A stretch of DNA of 64,000 nucleotides from Astropecten irregularis (GCA_963971285.1 OZ020248.1:8990001-9054000); one strand, 5' to 3'; counted from the stretch's first letter, positions 1 to 11,899 are shown. Notes: a model not told the origin generated them from the sequence alone. Numbers and translations: made by a program.

Positions 1-193
1 CCCAACCAAAGTAAGAACCAATTTATTCCAGTAACTGACTTTTATAGCTACAGCTTTTTCGATATTTAATCACTTTGTTAAGTGGGTTGTACAGCAGTTA
101 TTTGTTGCACAAATAAATAATGGCAAGAGGCAACCTTAACTTTGGAACTATTGAAAACACCATTTGTCTATCCATAAACAACAATTTGTTTAA

Positions 194-548
194 AGGGGTG
201 GCACAGAATTGGTAAGACAAAATACTCTTCATGATCACAGATTCACATCAAACTTACACAGTATAATGGTGATGATAGGAGAAAACATCCCATTAAATGT
301 TTTTGTCTGAAATGCCATATTCGTTGAGAAATAAATGAAACTATTTTCCGATTGGAATAAATCGCTTTGAAGCGTTTTATTCATTTGTTGAAATGTGTTA
401 ACGGGTTTTCACTATTTTCTCGTGACCCAGAGGGCTGATTGACCTCAAACTTCTACAGGTTTGTCAGTTAAGGTATATGATGGATTACATAATGTGCTTT
501 CACTGTCAGCAACGGTTTTGTCGCAAAAATCAGTTTTGTACCATCCCT
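194..548. mobile_element. TTAA-flanked MITE, family P1
   Basis: This is a 355-bp palindromic element with inverted ends GGGGTGGCACAGAATTGG and CCATCCCT, flanked on both sides by TTAA (190-193 and 549-552). Close copies lie at 43505-43861 and, inverted and nested, at 62433-62790. The TTAA target suggests a non-autonomous piggyBac-like element. There is no coding capacity. Confidence 0.85.
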
Positions 549-552
549 TTAA

Positions 553-989
553 TTTCAATAAGTGACAGCATATGCTCTGCATCAGCTATTTGTTTGGCAA
601 ATAAAAATGGGCAAAAGGCCTTGGAATATCTGTAAATGAATAGATGTTGTCCATCCATATTCATCATATCCATATTTTGTTTACATAAATTTCAGAACAG
701 AAACAGAATTTTTTCAAGTTCAATGTACTTTAATCTTCCTTTCAATTGATCACAAAAGAAAGACAGAAAAAATTCAGTTGTCAAACAAAAACATTTGGAG
801 AGGTATGACATTTGAAATGAAAATAAAAATACAGGTACACAAAAATATCTGATATATATATATAACCTAATTATCATACAAAGGAGACAGCTCAATACAG
901 ACTCACCAAGGAATGCTAAACAATAAAAGGACCAAATCTATTTTCACTTGAAGACAATTTTACAAAAAAAAAGCAAAGATGGGGCATCT
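553..989. other. AT-rich unique DNA
   Basis: I see no gene, SINE or terminal repeat here. A minus-strand open frame at 692-895 has low-complexity hydrophobic composition and no recognisable motif. Confidence 0.5.
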
Positions 990-993
990 TTAA

Positions 994-1361
994 AGGTAGA
1001 ATACATGATTGGTAAAGGTCACAGGACTGCACTCATACTTTAGAATTAGAATTAGAATTATAGATTTTATTGTCTGCATAATAATACAATACAGAAATTT
1101 TGTTTCCATTGGCACATTTAAAATATATATATATATAAATACGTTCAAATATGAAAAACATTCCACAAAAATTTAAAAATTTAAATTACAAAAATTACAC
1201 ACTTCAAAAGACGAAATATTCATCATACAAACATGTTCGATCAAACATGTACATGAAATAATAAACCTGTGAAAATTTGACCTCAATCGGACATATGAGT
1301 CATGAGAAAATAGGGAAAACCCGACTCGATTTTTTTTATAAAACAAGAATAGTTTTATACT
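994..1361. mobile_element. TTAA MITE subfamily B, interrupted
   Basis: It starts TTAA-AGGTAGAATACATGATTGG (TTAA at 990-993) and resumes after an insert at about 1233 with the conserved ATGAGTCATGAGAAAATAG-type stretch shared with copies at 9816, 23536 and 50756. The right end is degraded. A retrotransposon tail (about 1043-1232) is inserted in it. Confidence 0.65.
1043..1232 (-). mobile_element. 3'-end fragment of a non-LTR retrotransposon
   Basis: Read on the minus strand, this ends TGCAGACAATAAAATCTAT followed by three or four AATTCT repeats. A short LINE 3' UTR with a microsatellite tail typically looks like this. It splits the B-subfamily MITE around it. The parent family is not identified. 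Confidence 0.5.
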
Positions 1362-1410
1362 TCAAAAAAAAAAAAGTGGAAAAGACACTAAATCTTGATT
1401 TGCTTGAAAA

Positions 1411-1542
1411 ACCCAGCATCTGATGAACCAAGATTTCCAAGGTGACTGTTTGCACTGTTTACGAACTGTTGAGTCCATTTTCTGTCTCAAACTCAATAAA
1501 TTTTTTTGAGGCCTTGCAAATCCTATACGCTCCCTTTAAGTT
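1411..1542. repeat. Dispersed 130-bp repeat, copy 1
   Basis: It begins AACCCAGCATCTGATGAACC and runs to TCCCTTTAAG. A second copy with few differences lies at 58832-58962. The type is unknown; the TTTAAG end suggests part of a TTAA element. Confidence 0.7.
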
Positions 1543-1878
1543 GTTTAGAAAAAGAAATTGTCTGAATCCTGCATTAGACATTTGATACAGAACCTAGCAT
1601 TCTTCAATTAATTCACTGCAACCTAGCAGAGTGTTTCTATTTCTTTAATCTAATGGATTCATGTAGGAGCCACGTCTGGGAGAAACAATCTATCACAGAT
1701 CTGCATTCTTGCGAGATGCAATAAATATTATTAAATGTCCTCTCTAAAGATACAGTGGGCAGTGATATATTACTAATTAAATAAGACATATGACAAGGTA
1801 TGACAGAGGCCATGTCACCAGGAAGATTCTGTAAAGATTCTGTAAAGACCAAGTGGCCTGGGGAAATAAACTCTTCAA

Positions 1879-2238
1879 AGGTAGCATCATACTTTGGTAG
1901 CATACCGTAACAAAAATCTTCACAGATTTAACTATAGCTTACAGGGTACAAAGATGGTGATGGTAGAAACATACCGTCAATTTTTTTTTCTGCCTGAAAA
2001 GCTGCATTTATCCAGAAAAAGAGTAAAACCAATGACCAAAAATAATTTTTATATTTTAAAGATAAAAAAGCGGTGAAAAGATTAAAAAATACTGTTATCG
2101 TTTTTTTGCACTGTTTTCTAAAAAAAAAAAGTGGGCACCGTATGGGACTGAAACTTACACAGATGACAGATTTCCTTGATATTTTTACCCATGAATCTGC
2201 ACTTCCTTGACAAAAACCAAAGTATGATAATTATTCAA
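1879..2238. mobile_element. TTAA MITE, family A
   Basis: This is a member of the most frequent family in the window (about 360 bp). The left end is AGGTAGCATCATACTTTGG and the right end is the degraded inverse CCAAAGTATGATAA. Interior landmarks shared with the other copies include GATGGTAGAAACATACCGT and GTGGGCACCGTATGGGACTG. The 5' flank is TCAA instead of TTAA. Confidence 0.8.
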
Positions 2239-2293
2239 CACTTGTTGAAAGACTCAGTGTTCCTGGAAGTTAAAAGACAGTCAGTGACTTTAA

Positions 2294-2650
2294 AGGTAAT
2301 ATCATACTTTGGTTTTTATCAAAGAAATACAGATTCATAGGCAAAAATATCAAGACACATACAGTAACAGTCATCTGTGAAAATTTCAGTCCCACACAGT
2401 GCCCACGTTTTTAGAAAACAGTGAAAAACGGCCACAGTATTTCTTAAATCTGTTCTCTTTTATTTTTGATCTTTTAAAAGATCAAAAAGATTTCCGGTCG
2501 TTGTTTTACTAATTTCTGGATAAATACACCATTTCAGGCAGAACATTTTTAACGGTATGTTTCTACAATCAAATTCTGCATACCATGTAAGTTATATGTA
2601 AATCTGTGAACATTTCGGTTTTGGTTTCTTACCAAATTATGATACTACCT
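2294..2650. mobile_element. TTAA MITE, family A
   Basis: This is a complete 357-bp copy in the opposite orientation to its neighbour at 1879-2238. Perfect TTAA lies on each side (2290-2293, 2651-2654). The inverted ends are AGGTAATATCATACTTTGG and its near-complement. Confidence 0.9.
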
Positions 2651-2654
2651 TTAA

Positions 2655-3056
2655 GGTTCGGAGCCTGTTCATTTAGGCACCGAGTTCAGTCAGAATGACC
2701 TGAATCAATAAGCCAGCCTCATGGCAGATGTATGAGTGAATTATCTTATGAATTCTTCCTTTTTTTTTATCAAAAATACATTATCAAATTTGTCTTGTGA
2801 ATGTTTATACAACGTTTATTGAAGAGCCTTATCATGAAATGTACCCCCTTCAGTTGTTTGCGTTTGATGTGACATGTCTCGTTCAATTTGTCAGTAGTTT
2901 TATTACCAACTCGCATGAATGTTTATTCTGACCATGCAGACAAATTCTGTAGGTGAAGACAATCAAACCAATGCAAGGACTGCCTACGCCCAGTGCACTT
3001 TTACTAGCAGAGGAAAGTCAGCATTTTTGAATGTCACCGATAAAGAAATGGATAGA
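2655..3056. other. Unique DNA before the minisatellite
   Basis: I see no recognisable gene or repeat. Confidence 0.5.
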
Positions 3057-3861
3057 TGATTGCAGATATGAGCCAGACAGGATTTGAACCTGCAGACATG
3101 ATAACAGGCATGAGTTAGACAAGATTCGAACCAGCAGACATGATTGCAGGCATGAGCCAGACAGGATTCGAAACCTGCAGACATGATTGCAGGCATGAGC
3201 CAGACAGGATTCGAAACCTTCAGACATGATTGCAGGCATGAGCCAGACAGGATTCGAAACCTGCAGACATGATTGCAGGCATGAGCCAGACAGGATTCGA
3301 ACCTGCAGACATGATTGCAGGCATGAGCCAGACAGGATTCGAAACCTGCAGACATGATTGCAGGCATGAGCCAGACAGGATTTGAACCTGCAGACATGGT
3401 TGCAGGCATGAGCCAGACAGGATTCGGACCTGCAGACATGATTGCAGGCATGAGCCAGACAGGATTCGAAACCTGCAGACATGATTGCAGGCATGAGCCA
3501 GACAGGATTTGAACTTGCAGACATGATTGCAGGCATGAGCCAGACAGGATTTGAACCTGCAGACATGATTGCAGGCATGAGCCAGACAGGATTTGAACCT
3601 GCAGACATGATTGCAGGCATGAGCCAGACAGGATTCGGACCTGCAGACATGATTGCAGGCATGAGCCAGACAGGATTCGGACCTGCAGACATGATTGCAG
3701 GCATGAGCCAGACAGGATTCGAAACCTGCAGACATGATTGCAGGCATGAGCCAGACAGGATTTGAACCTGCAGACATGATTGCAGGCATGAGCCAGACAG
3801 GATTCGAACCTGCAGACATGATTGCAGGCATGAGCCAGACAGGATTCGAACCTGCAGACAT
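3057..3861 (-). repeat. 42-bp minisatellite with repeated pol III B-box
   Basis: About 19 tandem units of 42-43 bp, each reading GCAGGCATGAGCCAGACAGG then ATTCGAACCTGCAGACATGATT on the plus strand. On the minus strand each unit carries GGTTCGAATCC or a close variant, matching the tRNA B-box consensus GGTTCGANNCC. Because 42 is divisible by three, long open frames of repeated peptide appear on both strands; they are by-products. Unit variants (TTTGAACC, TTCGGACC, TTCGAAACC) are interspersed. Confidence 0.92.
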
Positions 3862-4182
3862 CCCTAATTACCAAATAGACCAATGCACTCCATGCGGTCA
3901 TTATCCAGCAGTCTGTATACGGCTTAGATATCATTATGTCCAGGTCAGTGGTCAGCCGGTCAGCCCAGTGTATTAATAACAGCAATGTGCAATTGAGCTG
4001 AACACTGCTAATGAGTCTGACTCCCCTTGGTGCTATATTGTTCATGAATAAAATATGGCATTTTCTGTCAATGAAATGCTCTCATCAGATCGCCAGTAAA
4101 TTATGCAGAACCATTTGAGACAAAAAAAAACTGACAGGTGGTGAATTTCGCCGGTCAATTTAATTTAGTGGAGAAAGACATT

Positions 4183-4311
4183 GGGTGCATTCGTTTAGCT
4201 CCCCCGGGTCAGCCCTTACTGGGAATGGCCGTGCTGTACTGCACAAAACAAGCGAGAAAATGGGGACGAGGTTGACTGGTGTCGACCCAGGGGAGCTAAA
4301 CGAATGCACCC
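4183..4311. mobile_element. Foldback MITE, 129 bp, Harbinger-like
   Basis: The inverted ends are GGGTGCATTCGTTTAGCTCC and its complement, flanked by ATT on both sides. The 3-bp duplication and GGG start fit PIF/Harbinger-type non-autonomous elements. Assignment is by inference. Confidence 0.75.
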
Positions 4312-4664
4312 ATTGTGTGTATTATTACACATACTGTATATATTCCTTAGGTATATATACAAAAAGATTTCATGGATTTGTTTTTACCAGCCTTTAAGTG
4401 ATACAGGAAAAACAAAAACAACCTGTCAAACAAACATGTAAAGTGCACATGGATTGGCGGTTTGTCAAAACAGGTCTGATCGAGAATGATCAGCAGAAAA
4501 CCGATGCGACATGTACACACAAACAAATTTGAGATATATTTATAGATCGCAAGGACCATGGACTGCACATTACAATGTACACTGATTGTCACTGTGAGTC
4601 AAAATGTGAGTGGCAGGACAAAACCGAGCAGACCTTATCCGATAGGATACAAAACATTTTCAGA

Positions 4665-5191
4665 CTTTTTTTTTTTTTTTTTTTTTAACTATTGTACATG
4701 GGTAATTGGTTGCTTCAAGCCATATCAATCATATATGTACAGTTGCGATGATGTACATCGCAAACTTAACCCGAAGCCCCGGGGGGGGGGTTTCATGCAA
4801 GACGCCAGTGTTGGGAAAAGACAATAACCTCTGCATTGTTTGTTTTGAGAAAAAAAAAATATAAGGGATGTGAGTGGCCAGCCACACACACACACACACA
4901 CACACAAATCTGAAAACACCAAGGAAAAAACCTGAAAATTGTTTAAGTTTCTGTGCTTTTGTACAGAGCAGGACGGTGTACAAAATAAAAAGCTGAAAAA
5001 AAAAATCAAAAAAAAATCGGAATTCAGATTTGAATCTGAAAAAGATTTCACATCCCTGAAAAAAAGTACATGTACCTATATTGATTCCTACTCTCTTTTC
5101 AAGTCATTCACAATCACTGTGTTTAAGTGTGTATCCTGTATTTTTCCATATTCCCTTGTAATGGTGTGTCAAACACTACAAGTAAGTAACT
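4665..5191. repeat. Simple-repeat-rich stretch
   Basis: This contains a T tract near 4669-4686, a G tract at about 4781-4790, a (CA)n run at about 4883-4906 and several A tracts. Four overlapping open frames here on both strands look like low-complexity artefacts. Confidence 0.7.
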
Positions 5192-5434
5192 GGGGCCAAT
5201 TTCATAGAGCTGCTTAAGCACAAAATTTGCTTAAGCATGAAAATTGTTCCTTGATCAAACAGGATTACCAACCAAATTTTCATGTGGTGGTTACTGCTTT
5301 TGACTAGTATGCGGCCATTGTTTGCTGAGCATAACATTCACAAGGAGTTTTGGCTGGCATACTGATTTTATTGACCAAGGTTTTTGGTGCTAAAGCAAAT
5401 TTTGGTGCTTAAGCAGCTCTATGAAATTGGCCCC
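5192..5434. mobile_element. GGGGCCAATTTCA foldback, body type 2
   Basis: This 243-bp palindrome starts GGGGCCAATTTCATAGAGC and ends in the inverse. Sub-terminal arms are TGCTTAAGCACAAAATT and its inverse. A partial copy lies at 22785-22973. It shares termini, but not its interior, with the element 15 bp downstream. Confidence 0.85.
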
Positions 5435-5449
5435 AGGTCTTTTCATCCT

Positions 5450-5690
5450 GGGGCCAATTTCATAAAACTGTTAAGCACAAAAATTTGCTAAGCACAAAAA
5501 TGTCTCGCCCAATAAAACAAACCACCATTGAAAATTCCATTTGATATTCATGGCCAGCGAACAACAGCCAAAGAACAATCACAAGTGATACACAACACGT
5601 GGACATTTGGTTGTTAACCCTGTTTTTATTAAGACAGAAATGTCACGCTTAGCTTATTGTTGTGCTTAACAGTTTTATGAAATTGGCCCC
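5450..5690. mobile_element. GGGGCCAATTTCA foldback, body type 1
   Basis: This 241-bp element starts GGGGCCAATTTCATAAAACT and ends GAAATTGGCCCC. The interior contains AATGTCTCGCCCAATAAAAC and CAGCGAACAACAGCCAAAG. Sister copies are at 33633, 57240, 58078 and 61165. Confidence 0.88.
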
Positions 5691-5889
5691 TGGTGCTTAT
5701 GCCTAACAGCTACATTTTCCTGCACGTAGAAAAGACTGAAACCTAGCTGTTATACACAAGACTAAAAAAAACCCAGATCTTGTACATGTATAACTAAGGC
5801 ATTTCCAAAATGAAAAATATTTTACGTTTTTCTGGCAGCACATCGACAAATCAAAAAGTAAATTTTACCAGTATCATTGACAAGCATAC

Positions 5890-6206
5890 ACATATTACCT
5901 ATAACTTACAGGGTATAAAGATGGTGATGGTAGAAATATATCGTTAACATTTTTCTGCCTGAAATACTGTATGTATCAAGAAAAGAGTAAAACCAGTGAC
6001 CGAAATAATTTTTGATCTTTTCAAGATAAAAAAATAAAAGAGAACAGACTTAAGAAATACTTAGGCCGTTTTTCACTGTTTTTCTCAAAAAGTGGGTACC
6101 GTATGGGACTGAAATTTTTCACAGGTGACTGTTACTGTATCTTTTTTGATATTTTTGCCCATGAATCTGTATTTCTTTGACAAAAACCAAAGTATGATAA
6201 TTATCT
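5890..6206. mobile_element. TTAA MITE, family A, 5'-truncated
   Basis: The left terminus is lost. The interior from the TATAACTTACAGGGTATAAAG block to the right end CCAAAGTATGATAATTATCT is present, followed by TTAA (6207-6210). Confidence 0.8.
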
Positions 6207-6210
6207 TTAA

Positions 6211-7658
6211 ACAAGATGAGTACATTGTATGAGCTGTCTTTGTTTTGGTCATAACCATAACAAAATTTTCTGCAAAAGAGTATGGCTATTATTCCTAAGC
6301 ACAGAGCTGGTGAAAAAAAAATGACATGGTAGCACTGAGAAGCCTCGGGCTGTGTTCCATTTACACGGCTAGGGACCAGAATAGTTACAAGATGCCAAGG
6401 AAGCCGGTGAATCCAAGCCGTATTCAGGTAATTAAGAACCCAATTTGTAGAAAACAAAACCCCGGAATATGTGGTTCGTGACCCGGTGCATAATGTCGTA
6501 TCACATACAATGCGTATATTTCTATGTTTGATTAGCTTTTGTTTCGATTATTCCTCTTGATAAAGCCTGTGCTATATAATATCATTAAAGTAATATTTCC
6601 TGTTAAGCAGCAGCTCTCCAACATTGAGCCCTGGGTTCCCTTTCTTCTAGACATTGACATTGTATTGAAGCTCTGTAAGCTGTACCAGTTCAGCATGCAG
6701 CTGTATGTATAGCTCCCAGTCAAAATATGAGTAGAATATGAAAACAGACGTCGCCCCCTCCTCCTCTCAAATTTGTTAAAGTTATTTTCTTTTCTGCCCC
6801 TTGATTAAATAATGTAGCCCCTACCTGCCCCTCTGGGCCGTCTTATTATTAGTTTGCATGCATGTGGCTGTCCATCAGGAAGGCGATCAACATTCTTGTC
6901 TCCGTCCCTAAATTTGACAATTCTGTCAACTGGGAGACAAACGAAAAAGATCATCTTCAAACGAGATTATCTCTGATAAGACAGTTGGGTAGTTGTGCTA
7001 TTCTTTATAGTCAATTCCTGAGCAGGAGGGTTAGTATCTTGGGAAAACAAACAAAATTGATGGTTTTAGGCCATCAGGAAGATGACACCTGTCAAATATT
7101 CTGAGTATAGGATACCTAAATGCTTTAAAAGAAAAAAGGTATAGCCAAAAACTGTTCATCTAATCAATCCTGTTAAGTTTCTGATGCAAAGCGGACAATT
7201 TGCGTAGTAGGTAGCCTGACTGTCCTCTACATAATGAATACATAATGATGGATATCGACTTAGTTTGTGTACTTTCTTTCATCCATTTTGTTATCATCCA
7301 GCGAGTACCTGCAGGGCCTGTCTTGCGCTTGTTCATGGCAGAAAGGAAACTGGAAAAGATGCTGCCAAACACACTGTAATGGATTAGGGCATAAAGGCCA
7401 ATCAATGTCAGCTTGAATCGTGCACTCGTGCGGATACCGAAACATTTCCAATTAGTGAATCTGCGATTAAAACCCAAGTGCACACAGGGGAAAAACGGCT
7501 TGTGGCCTTGCAAGAGTATCTGGTTCAAGTTAACATTGACGACACTGTAACTGATCTATACTGAATGGCATCTGCAATTATAATTACGCACAGATTATCC
7601 GAGATATCCGTTGACAACATCCATATTGAAAGGGAAAGTTACACTGTTTGTTTCCAGT
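6211..7658. other. Unique DNA, no recognised gene
   Basis: I see no named element. The minus-strand interval about 7300-7450 has exon-like composition and a possible acceptor (CGCAG) and donor (GCAG|GTACTC), but no recognised peptide in any frame, so it is not called. Confidence 0.4.
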
Positions 7659-7662
7659 TTAA

Positions 7663-8026
7663 AGGTACATGTAGTATCATACTTTGGTAGCATACCAAAA
7701 ACAGAAATCTTCACAGATTTACCTATAACTTACAGGTATAAAGATGGTGGTGGTAGAAACATACCGTTAAAATTGTCCAAAATTCTGTATTTATCCAGAA
7801 AAGAGTAAAACCAATGATCAAAAACAATTTTGATCTTTACAAATCCAAAACAACGGTGATTTTTTTTTTAAATGCTTCGAGCATTTTTCACTGTTTTCTC
7901 AAAAAGTGGCCACCGTAGGGGACAGAAAAATTCAAAGACAACTTTGATACTGTATCTTTCATGATATTCGTACCCATGGATCTGCATTTCTTTAATTTAA
8001 GCAAACCAAAGTATAATATTATACCT
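7663..8026. mobile_element. TTAA MITE, family A
   Basis: This is a full-length copy with TTAA at 7659-7662 and 8027-8030. A short TACATG insertion splits the left terminal motif, giving AGGTACATGTAGTATCATAC. Confidence 0.85.
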
Positions 8027-8087
8027 TTAAATAGATCACCCTGTGAAAAAATGAGGAAAGGGAAGAGCTGTCAAAATCATCGTTGAA

Positions 8088-8346
8088 AATCCATACTGGT
8101 TGAAGAAATGACGAGTCATGGGACTTTTTTTTCCTGAAACACTAGTGGATGTGAATTCTTAAGCATAAAGCCAGGTAAAATGGCTTCATTTACGACCATA
8201 ATTCCTTCACATTAAGATCCATACTGGTTGAAGAAATGACGAGTCATGGGACTTTTTTTTTTTCCTGAAACACTAGTGGATGTGAATTCTTAAGCATAAA
8301 GCCAGGTAAAATGGCTACATTTACGACCATAATTCCTTCACATTAA
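8088..8346 (+). repeat. Direct tandem duplication, about 128 bp x 2
   Basis: The unit beginning ATCCATACTGGTTGAAGAAA and ending CCTTCACATTAAG occurs twice head-to-tail (about 8089-8216 and 8217-8346). The copies differ mainly in the length of a T tract, so the duplication is recent. Confidence 0.9.
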
Positions 8347-8838
8347 GAACAGAAATCTGAGCAAAATTGATGGATGAAGAGTATACATGAAGAAGCTCTC
8401 ACATCGATTGTGAAGCAGCCCGTAGGTCTAGTGATGACCACTATGGTAAGAAACAAAAAACCTAACACCCAATCAAAACATGACCATGAGTCGGTTCCGC
8501 AAAAAAGTCCAACAGAATTCTATGCAAATAAACGTTCAGAGATTTGTTTTACTGTAAAACTCGCCACGGAAGGACTGTGTTTTTCTAAATCAACCTGATG
8601 ACTCTGCATGAAATTCTACGCCATGAATTTCAACAAGAATAAACATAAAACTTGAAAGGAGCGTAGGAGGAAAAACAAATTTTATGGAAACTTGTACAAA
8701 AATGTTCTGACTTGAAAGTTTCAGACTTTGGGAATCCAAAGAAAAAAAACCAAACAGGCCCTTTTAGAATGCTGTAATTTAAACATGACGACACACTTTT
8801 CCTCTATAACAGTGAAAAGGAAAGATATCTGTGCATAT

Positions 8839-9010
8839 TTGAAAAGTGAACTAAGAAAAATTGACTGGAGCGGGATTCGAACCAGCGACCTCCTGAATAC
8901 CGTACAGGCACTCTACCAACTGAGCCATCCAGCTCTACATTGGTGGTGACCCCAATATTCAATCATCTTTGTTCGTTTGGCAGTCAGAAACCATGCAATG
9001 AAACCACGCT
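8839..9010 (-). mobile_element. tRNA-derived SINE, family S1
   Basis: On the minus strand the tRNA-like head contains CTCAGTTGGTAGAGTGCC (A-box region) and GGTTCGAATCCCGC (B-box), then the tail CAATTTTTCTTAGTTCACTT. The upstream part matches GATAATTGACTATTGGGGTC in the other copies. It is not a functional tRNA gene: the repeat is dispersed and carries a non-tRNA body. Confidence 0.85.
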
Positions 9011-9130
9011 TGTGGTTATTTGATGATTTTATGAATATATATTTGGTGCAAGTGTTAAAAACAATTTAACACTTGTAATAAACTGCTGCAAAATGCTCAT
9101 CAGCCAAAATAATGACCGGAAATTTATAAA

Positions 9131-9197
9131 ATGCATGGAGTTGGAGTTAGGAGGGCCTGATGAGTTTCGATCCTAGAAGGATCTTTACCGAAGGCTA
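9131..9197 (-). repeat. Hammerhead-like dispersed repeat (GATCC..GGATC family)
   Basis: On the minus strand it reads GCCTTCGGTAAAGATCC, loop, GGATCGAAAC, then CAGGCCCTCCTAAC. The hairpin GATCC/GGATC followed by GAAAC recurs in eight copies in this window. About 60 bp on the adjoining side also match the copy at 20761. It is probably the end of a Penelope-like or related retroelement. Confidence 0.7.
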
Positions 9198-9815
9198 AAT
9201 TTAACATTTAGTCAGATACAAGTACATCTGCATGCATTGAGCATGAACACACATATGTCCTGCTTATAATGCTCAGGCAGTGGTTGGACAAATGCCAGTT
9301 TTGTGGCGTATCATTCGTGTCTGTTTAATTTTGTGAAAAAGTGGAAGAATTTGCCAATTTAGCCATAGATTTTAACATAAAACGCTGTATTATTATTATT
9401 ATCAAGTATTATTGTATATTATTGTATATTATCATTGTTATCTTTATTAAAAAAAAACACAGGTGGGAAGATAATGTAATTCACATTATTGATGAGAGAA
9501 AGCACAGACGTACAGCAAGTGCAAACAGCTGGGGTTGATGATAAATGTTTGCTGGCTGACACTAGAGAATCACAAACAGCCACAGACCGTGAAGAGCAAA
9601 TAACTATCAGTTTAAAGTAAAGTTTATCAAGGAAGAGTACCGTATGCCTGCACAGAAGATATGTTTGGGTAACAAATCAAACAGGTTGAAAAGTAAATAC
9701 AGAATATGGTTTCAGGGCTAATTACATGTACATGCAATAAAAACTGTTGCATATTTCATGAAGAACGTGTGTATTTTCAGTGTATGGTTTACCGGTGGTC
9801 GTGGCTGAAGTTTAA

Positions 9816-10100
9816 AGGTACAATACCTGAGTGGTAACATACCAAAACAGAAATGTTCACAAATTTACCTATACATTTCAGGATATGAAGATGGTGATGG
9901 TAGAAACATACCTTAATATATTTTTGCCTGAAATGGTGTATTTATACAGAAATTAGTAAAACAAACACCGAAAACAGTTTTGATCTCGGGGTAAGACCAA
10001 AACCATTCTTTATGTTTTATAAGAAAATTGAGTCGGTTTTTCCCTATTTTCTTGTGACTCAAATGTCCGATTGAGCTCAAATTTTCTCAAAATTATACCT
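9816..10100. mobile_element. TTAA MITE subfamily B
   Basis: This is flanked by TTAA at 9812-9815 and 10101-10104. It starts AGGTACAATACCTGAGTGG and shares the TTTTGATCTCGGGGTAAGAC block with 50756-51106. It is related to family A in its first 100 bp but has a different right half. Confidence 0.8.
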
Positions 10101-10471
10101 TTAAGAAAAGGTCTGGTTTCCCGCTGGTTCATCTTTTGCAAAGTGCATCATATAATAACAGGACTGTTAACTGTGGCTTTCCTGTGTCTAAATAGTGCAC
10201 TACATGACTGAATGAAATGGATATGCACTTCGACTCAAAGTACATGTACCTCTGGCCATCTTGGGTTTATGTATGCAACACTTTAAATGGCCTGAGATAG
10301 GAAATCAGAGTTAAGGCTCATGATCCTCATATACACATACAGAGGTTAAATAACACACATTGATACCTCGACTTTCTTGAATAAAATTAATACCAAATTA
10401 CATGCACTTCTCAATGGAAAAAAGTAGTCATTGTGGCATGCAATGTCTTGCTAATGTCTTGCTCAAAGAAT

Positions 10472-11289
10472 CAGTGTTGGAGCACTCGTACTCGAACTCG
10501 AGTACAACTCGAGTACAACTCGAGTACCAATAAGTACTTGGCCTGTACGCGGTCATAAGTACTCGAAAAAACAAGTACTCAGCTCATACTTGTAATTTCG
10601 TACTCGGATTCGTTCCCGAACTCGACTAATTGTACTCGGTGAACTCAATTCCAGTTGCAAGTACTCGAAATAAAATTCAGATTTTTTTCGACCGTAATTA
10701 TTTCGATACTATACACTTGTATTGCGTTATCGACTCTATGCAGCGCATTTTGTATCATCCTATTCCTATGGAACACTACAAAAATACCGGCGAAATAAAC
10801 TGCAACCTTCTTTCCATGGACTAGGTTCATCACATGCGGCATTTCCTAACTAACAAGGCGAGGAAAGATGTGGAGGAGAGGTTGTGCACAAACGCATCAC
10901 ATTCTCTAATGTGGGCATGGCGCAATGTTCCAATTTAAAAATGTACTCGGCAGTAGTGTAGACACGTCCTCAGACCTGGGGGGTTGATCTTGTAGCTGGG
11001 TCGTACTTCCATATATGTTTGTGCTAAAAATCATTTTTTAAATATATAAAAAATGAAAACCTGGGGGGTTGTAACCCTCCCAACCTAACCCCCAATTATC
11101 TACGCCCATGGTACTCATGTACTCGATGTCTTTGTACTCGAACTTGGCCCATACTCGGACTCTGATAAACACGAACTAGTTTGTTTGGCCCAGGACTCGA
11201 TTAAAAAGTACTCGGACTCGGCCCGTACTCGGCACTGTGTGTACTCGGTAAACTCGGTACTCGAATTTTGGTACTCGACTACAACACTG
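10472..11289. mobile_element. hAT-like element with GAGTAC-rich ends, interrupted
   Basis: The inverted ends are CAGTGTTGGAGCACTCG and CAGTGTTGTAGTCGAGTAC (right end as its complement). Many ACTCGAGTAC-type sub-terminal repeats occur at both ends. The flanking 8-mers (CAAAGAAT, CATGGACC) match at only 4 of 8 positions. It shares its centre (CCTATGGAACACTACAAAAA) with the element at 12506-13135. It carries a 160-bp MITE inside. No transposase frame is visible. Confidence 0.85.
10951..11110. mobile_element. hAT-like MITE nested in the 10472 element
   Basis: It starts CAGTAGTGTAGAC and ends TCTACGCCCATG. It is absent from the sister element at 12506. Flanking 8-mers GTACTCGG and GTACTCAT agree at 6 of 8 positions, as expected for an aged hAT target duplication. 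Confidence 0.75.
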
Positions 11290-11891
11290 CATGGACCTAA
11301 ATTGGAGACAAACAAGTTTTGCTCAACTGACGGAAAAAGTTCCGCAACTTAAGATGTTCCTGTTCAGCTGATGCTTATTAATCCATTACTTGCTAAAACA
11401 AGAAAAGTTGCAAGTTTCCAGGTTGATTAATGGAGGCGGCACTCGAGGTGTCAATTTCTGCATTAGTATCACATAATGTACATGAATCCCTACATTATAT
11501 GACACACGATGACACATTACCAGCAAGATACAATATTCAGTGTCAGGCATACAGACATGTACAAGACAATTCTGAACATGTTTTGATAAATTACACATGC
11601 ATGTAGGCCTAAATGTACATGCTCATAATGCTTCATCAAAATGGAAATGAAAAAGCAAGCACTGCATGATGTGGCTTTAAAAATGCATGGTATGTGGTAG
11701 GATTGATCAACAATGTGGCTGCTGTAAAGCTATCATTATACAGACCGTACAGACGCAATTGTATTCAAATGTGGCTGAATCAAAATTATAACCACTGCAT
11801 GTACATGTACGACCACATATATATATCCTGCATGTTAATAACTGCATTGGTGCACCTGTTCACGGGCTATGTGAAGAATCACACAATAATA
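11290..11891. other. Unique DNA
   Basis: I see no recognisable gene or terminal repeat; several TACATGTA motifs are present. Confidence 0.5.
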
Positions 11892-11899
11892 GCTCTAGC

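Noticed and set aside
2984-4045. 353-codon minus-strand open frame and its neighbours at 3018-3861
   Set aside because: They are translations of the 42-bp minisatellite in several frames; open frames arise because the unit length is divisible by three.
7300-7450. Possible minus-strand exon with hydrophobic peptide
   Set aside because: Splice sites are weak, two frames are equally open, and neither peptide resembles a known family or FDXR.
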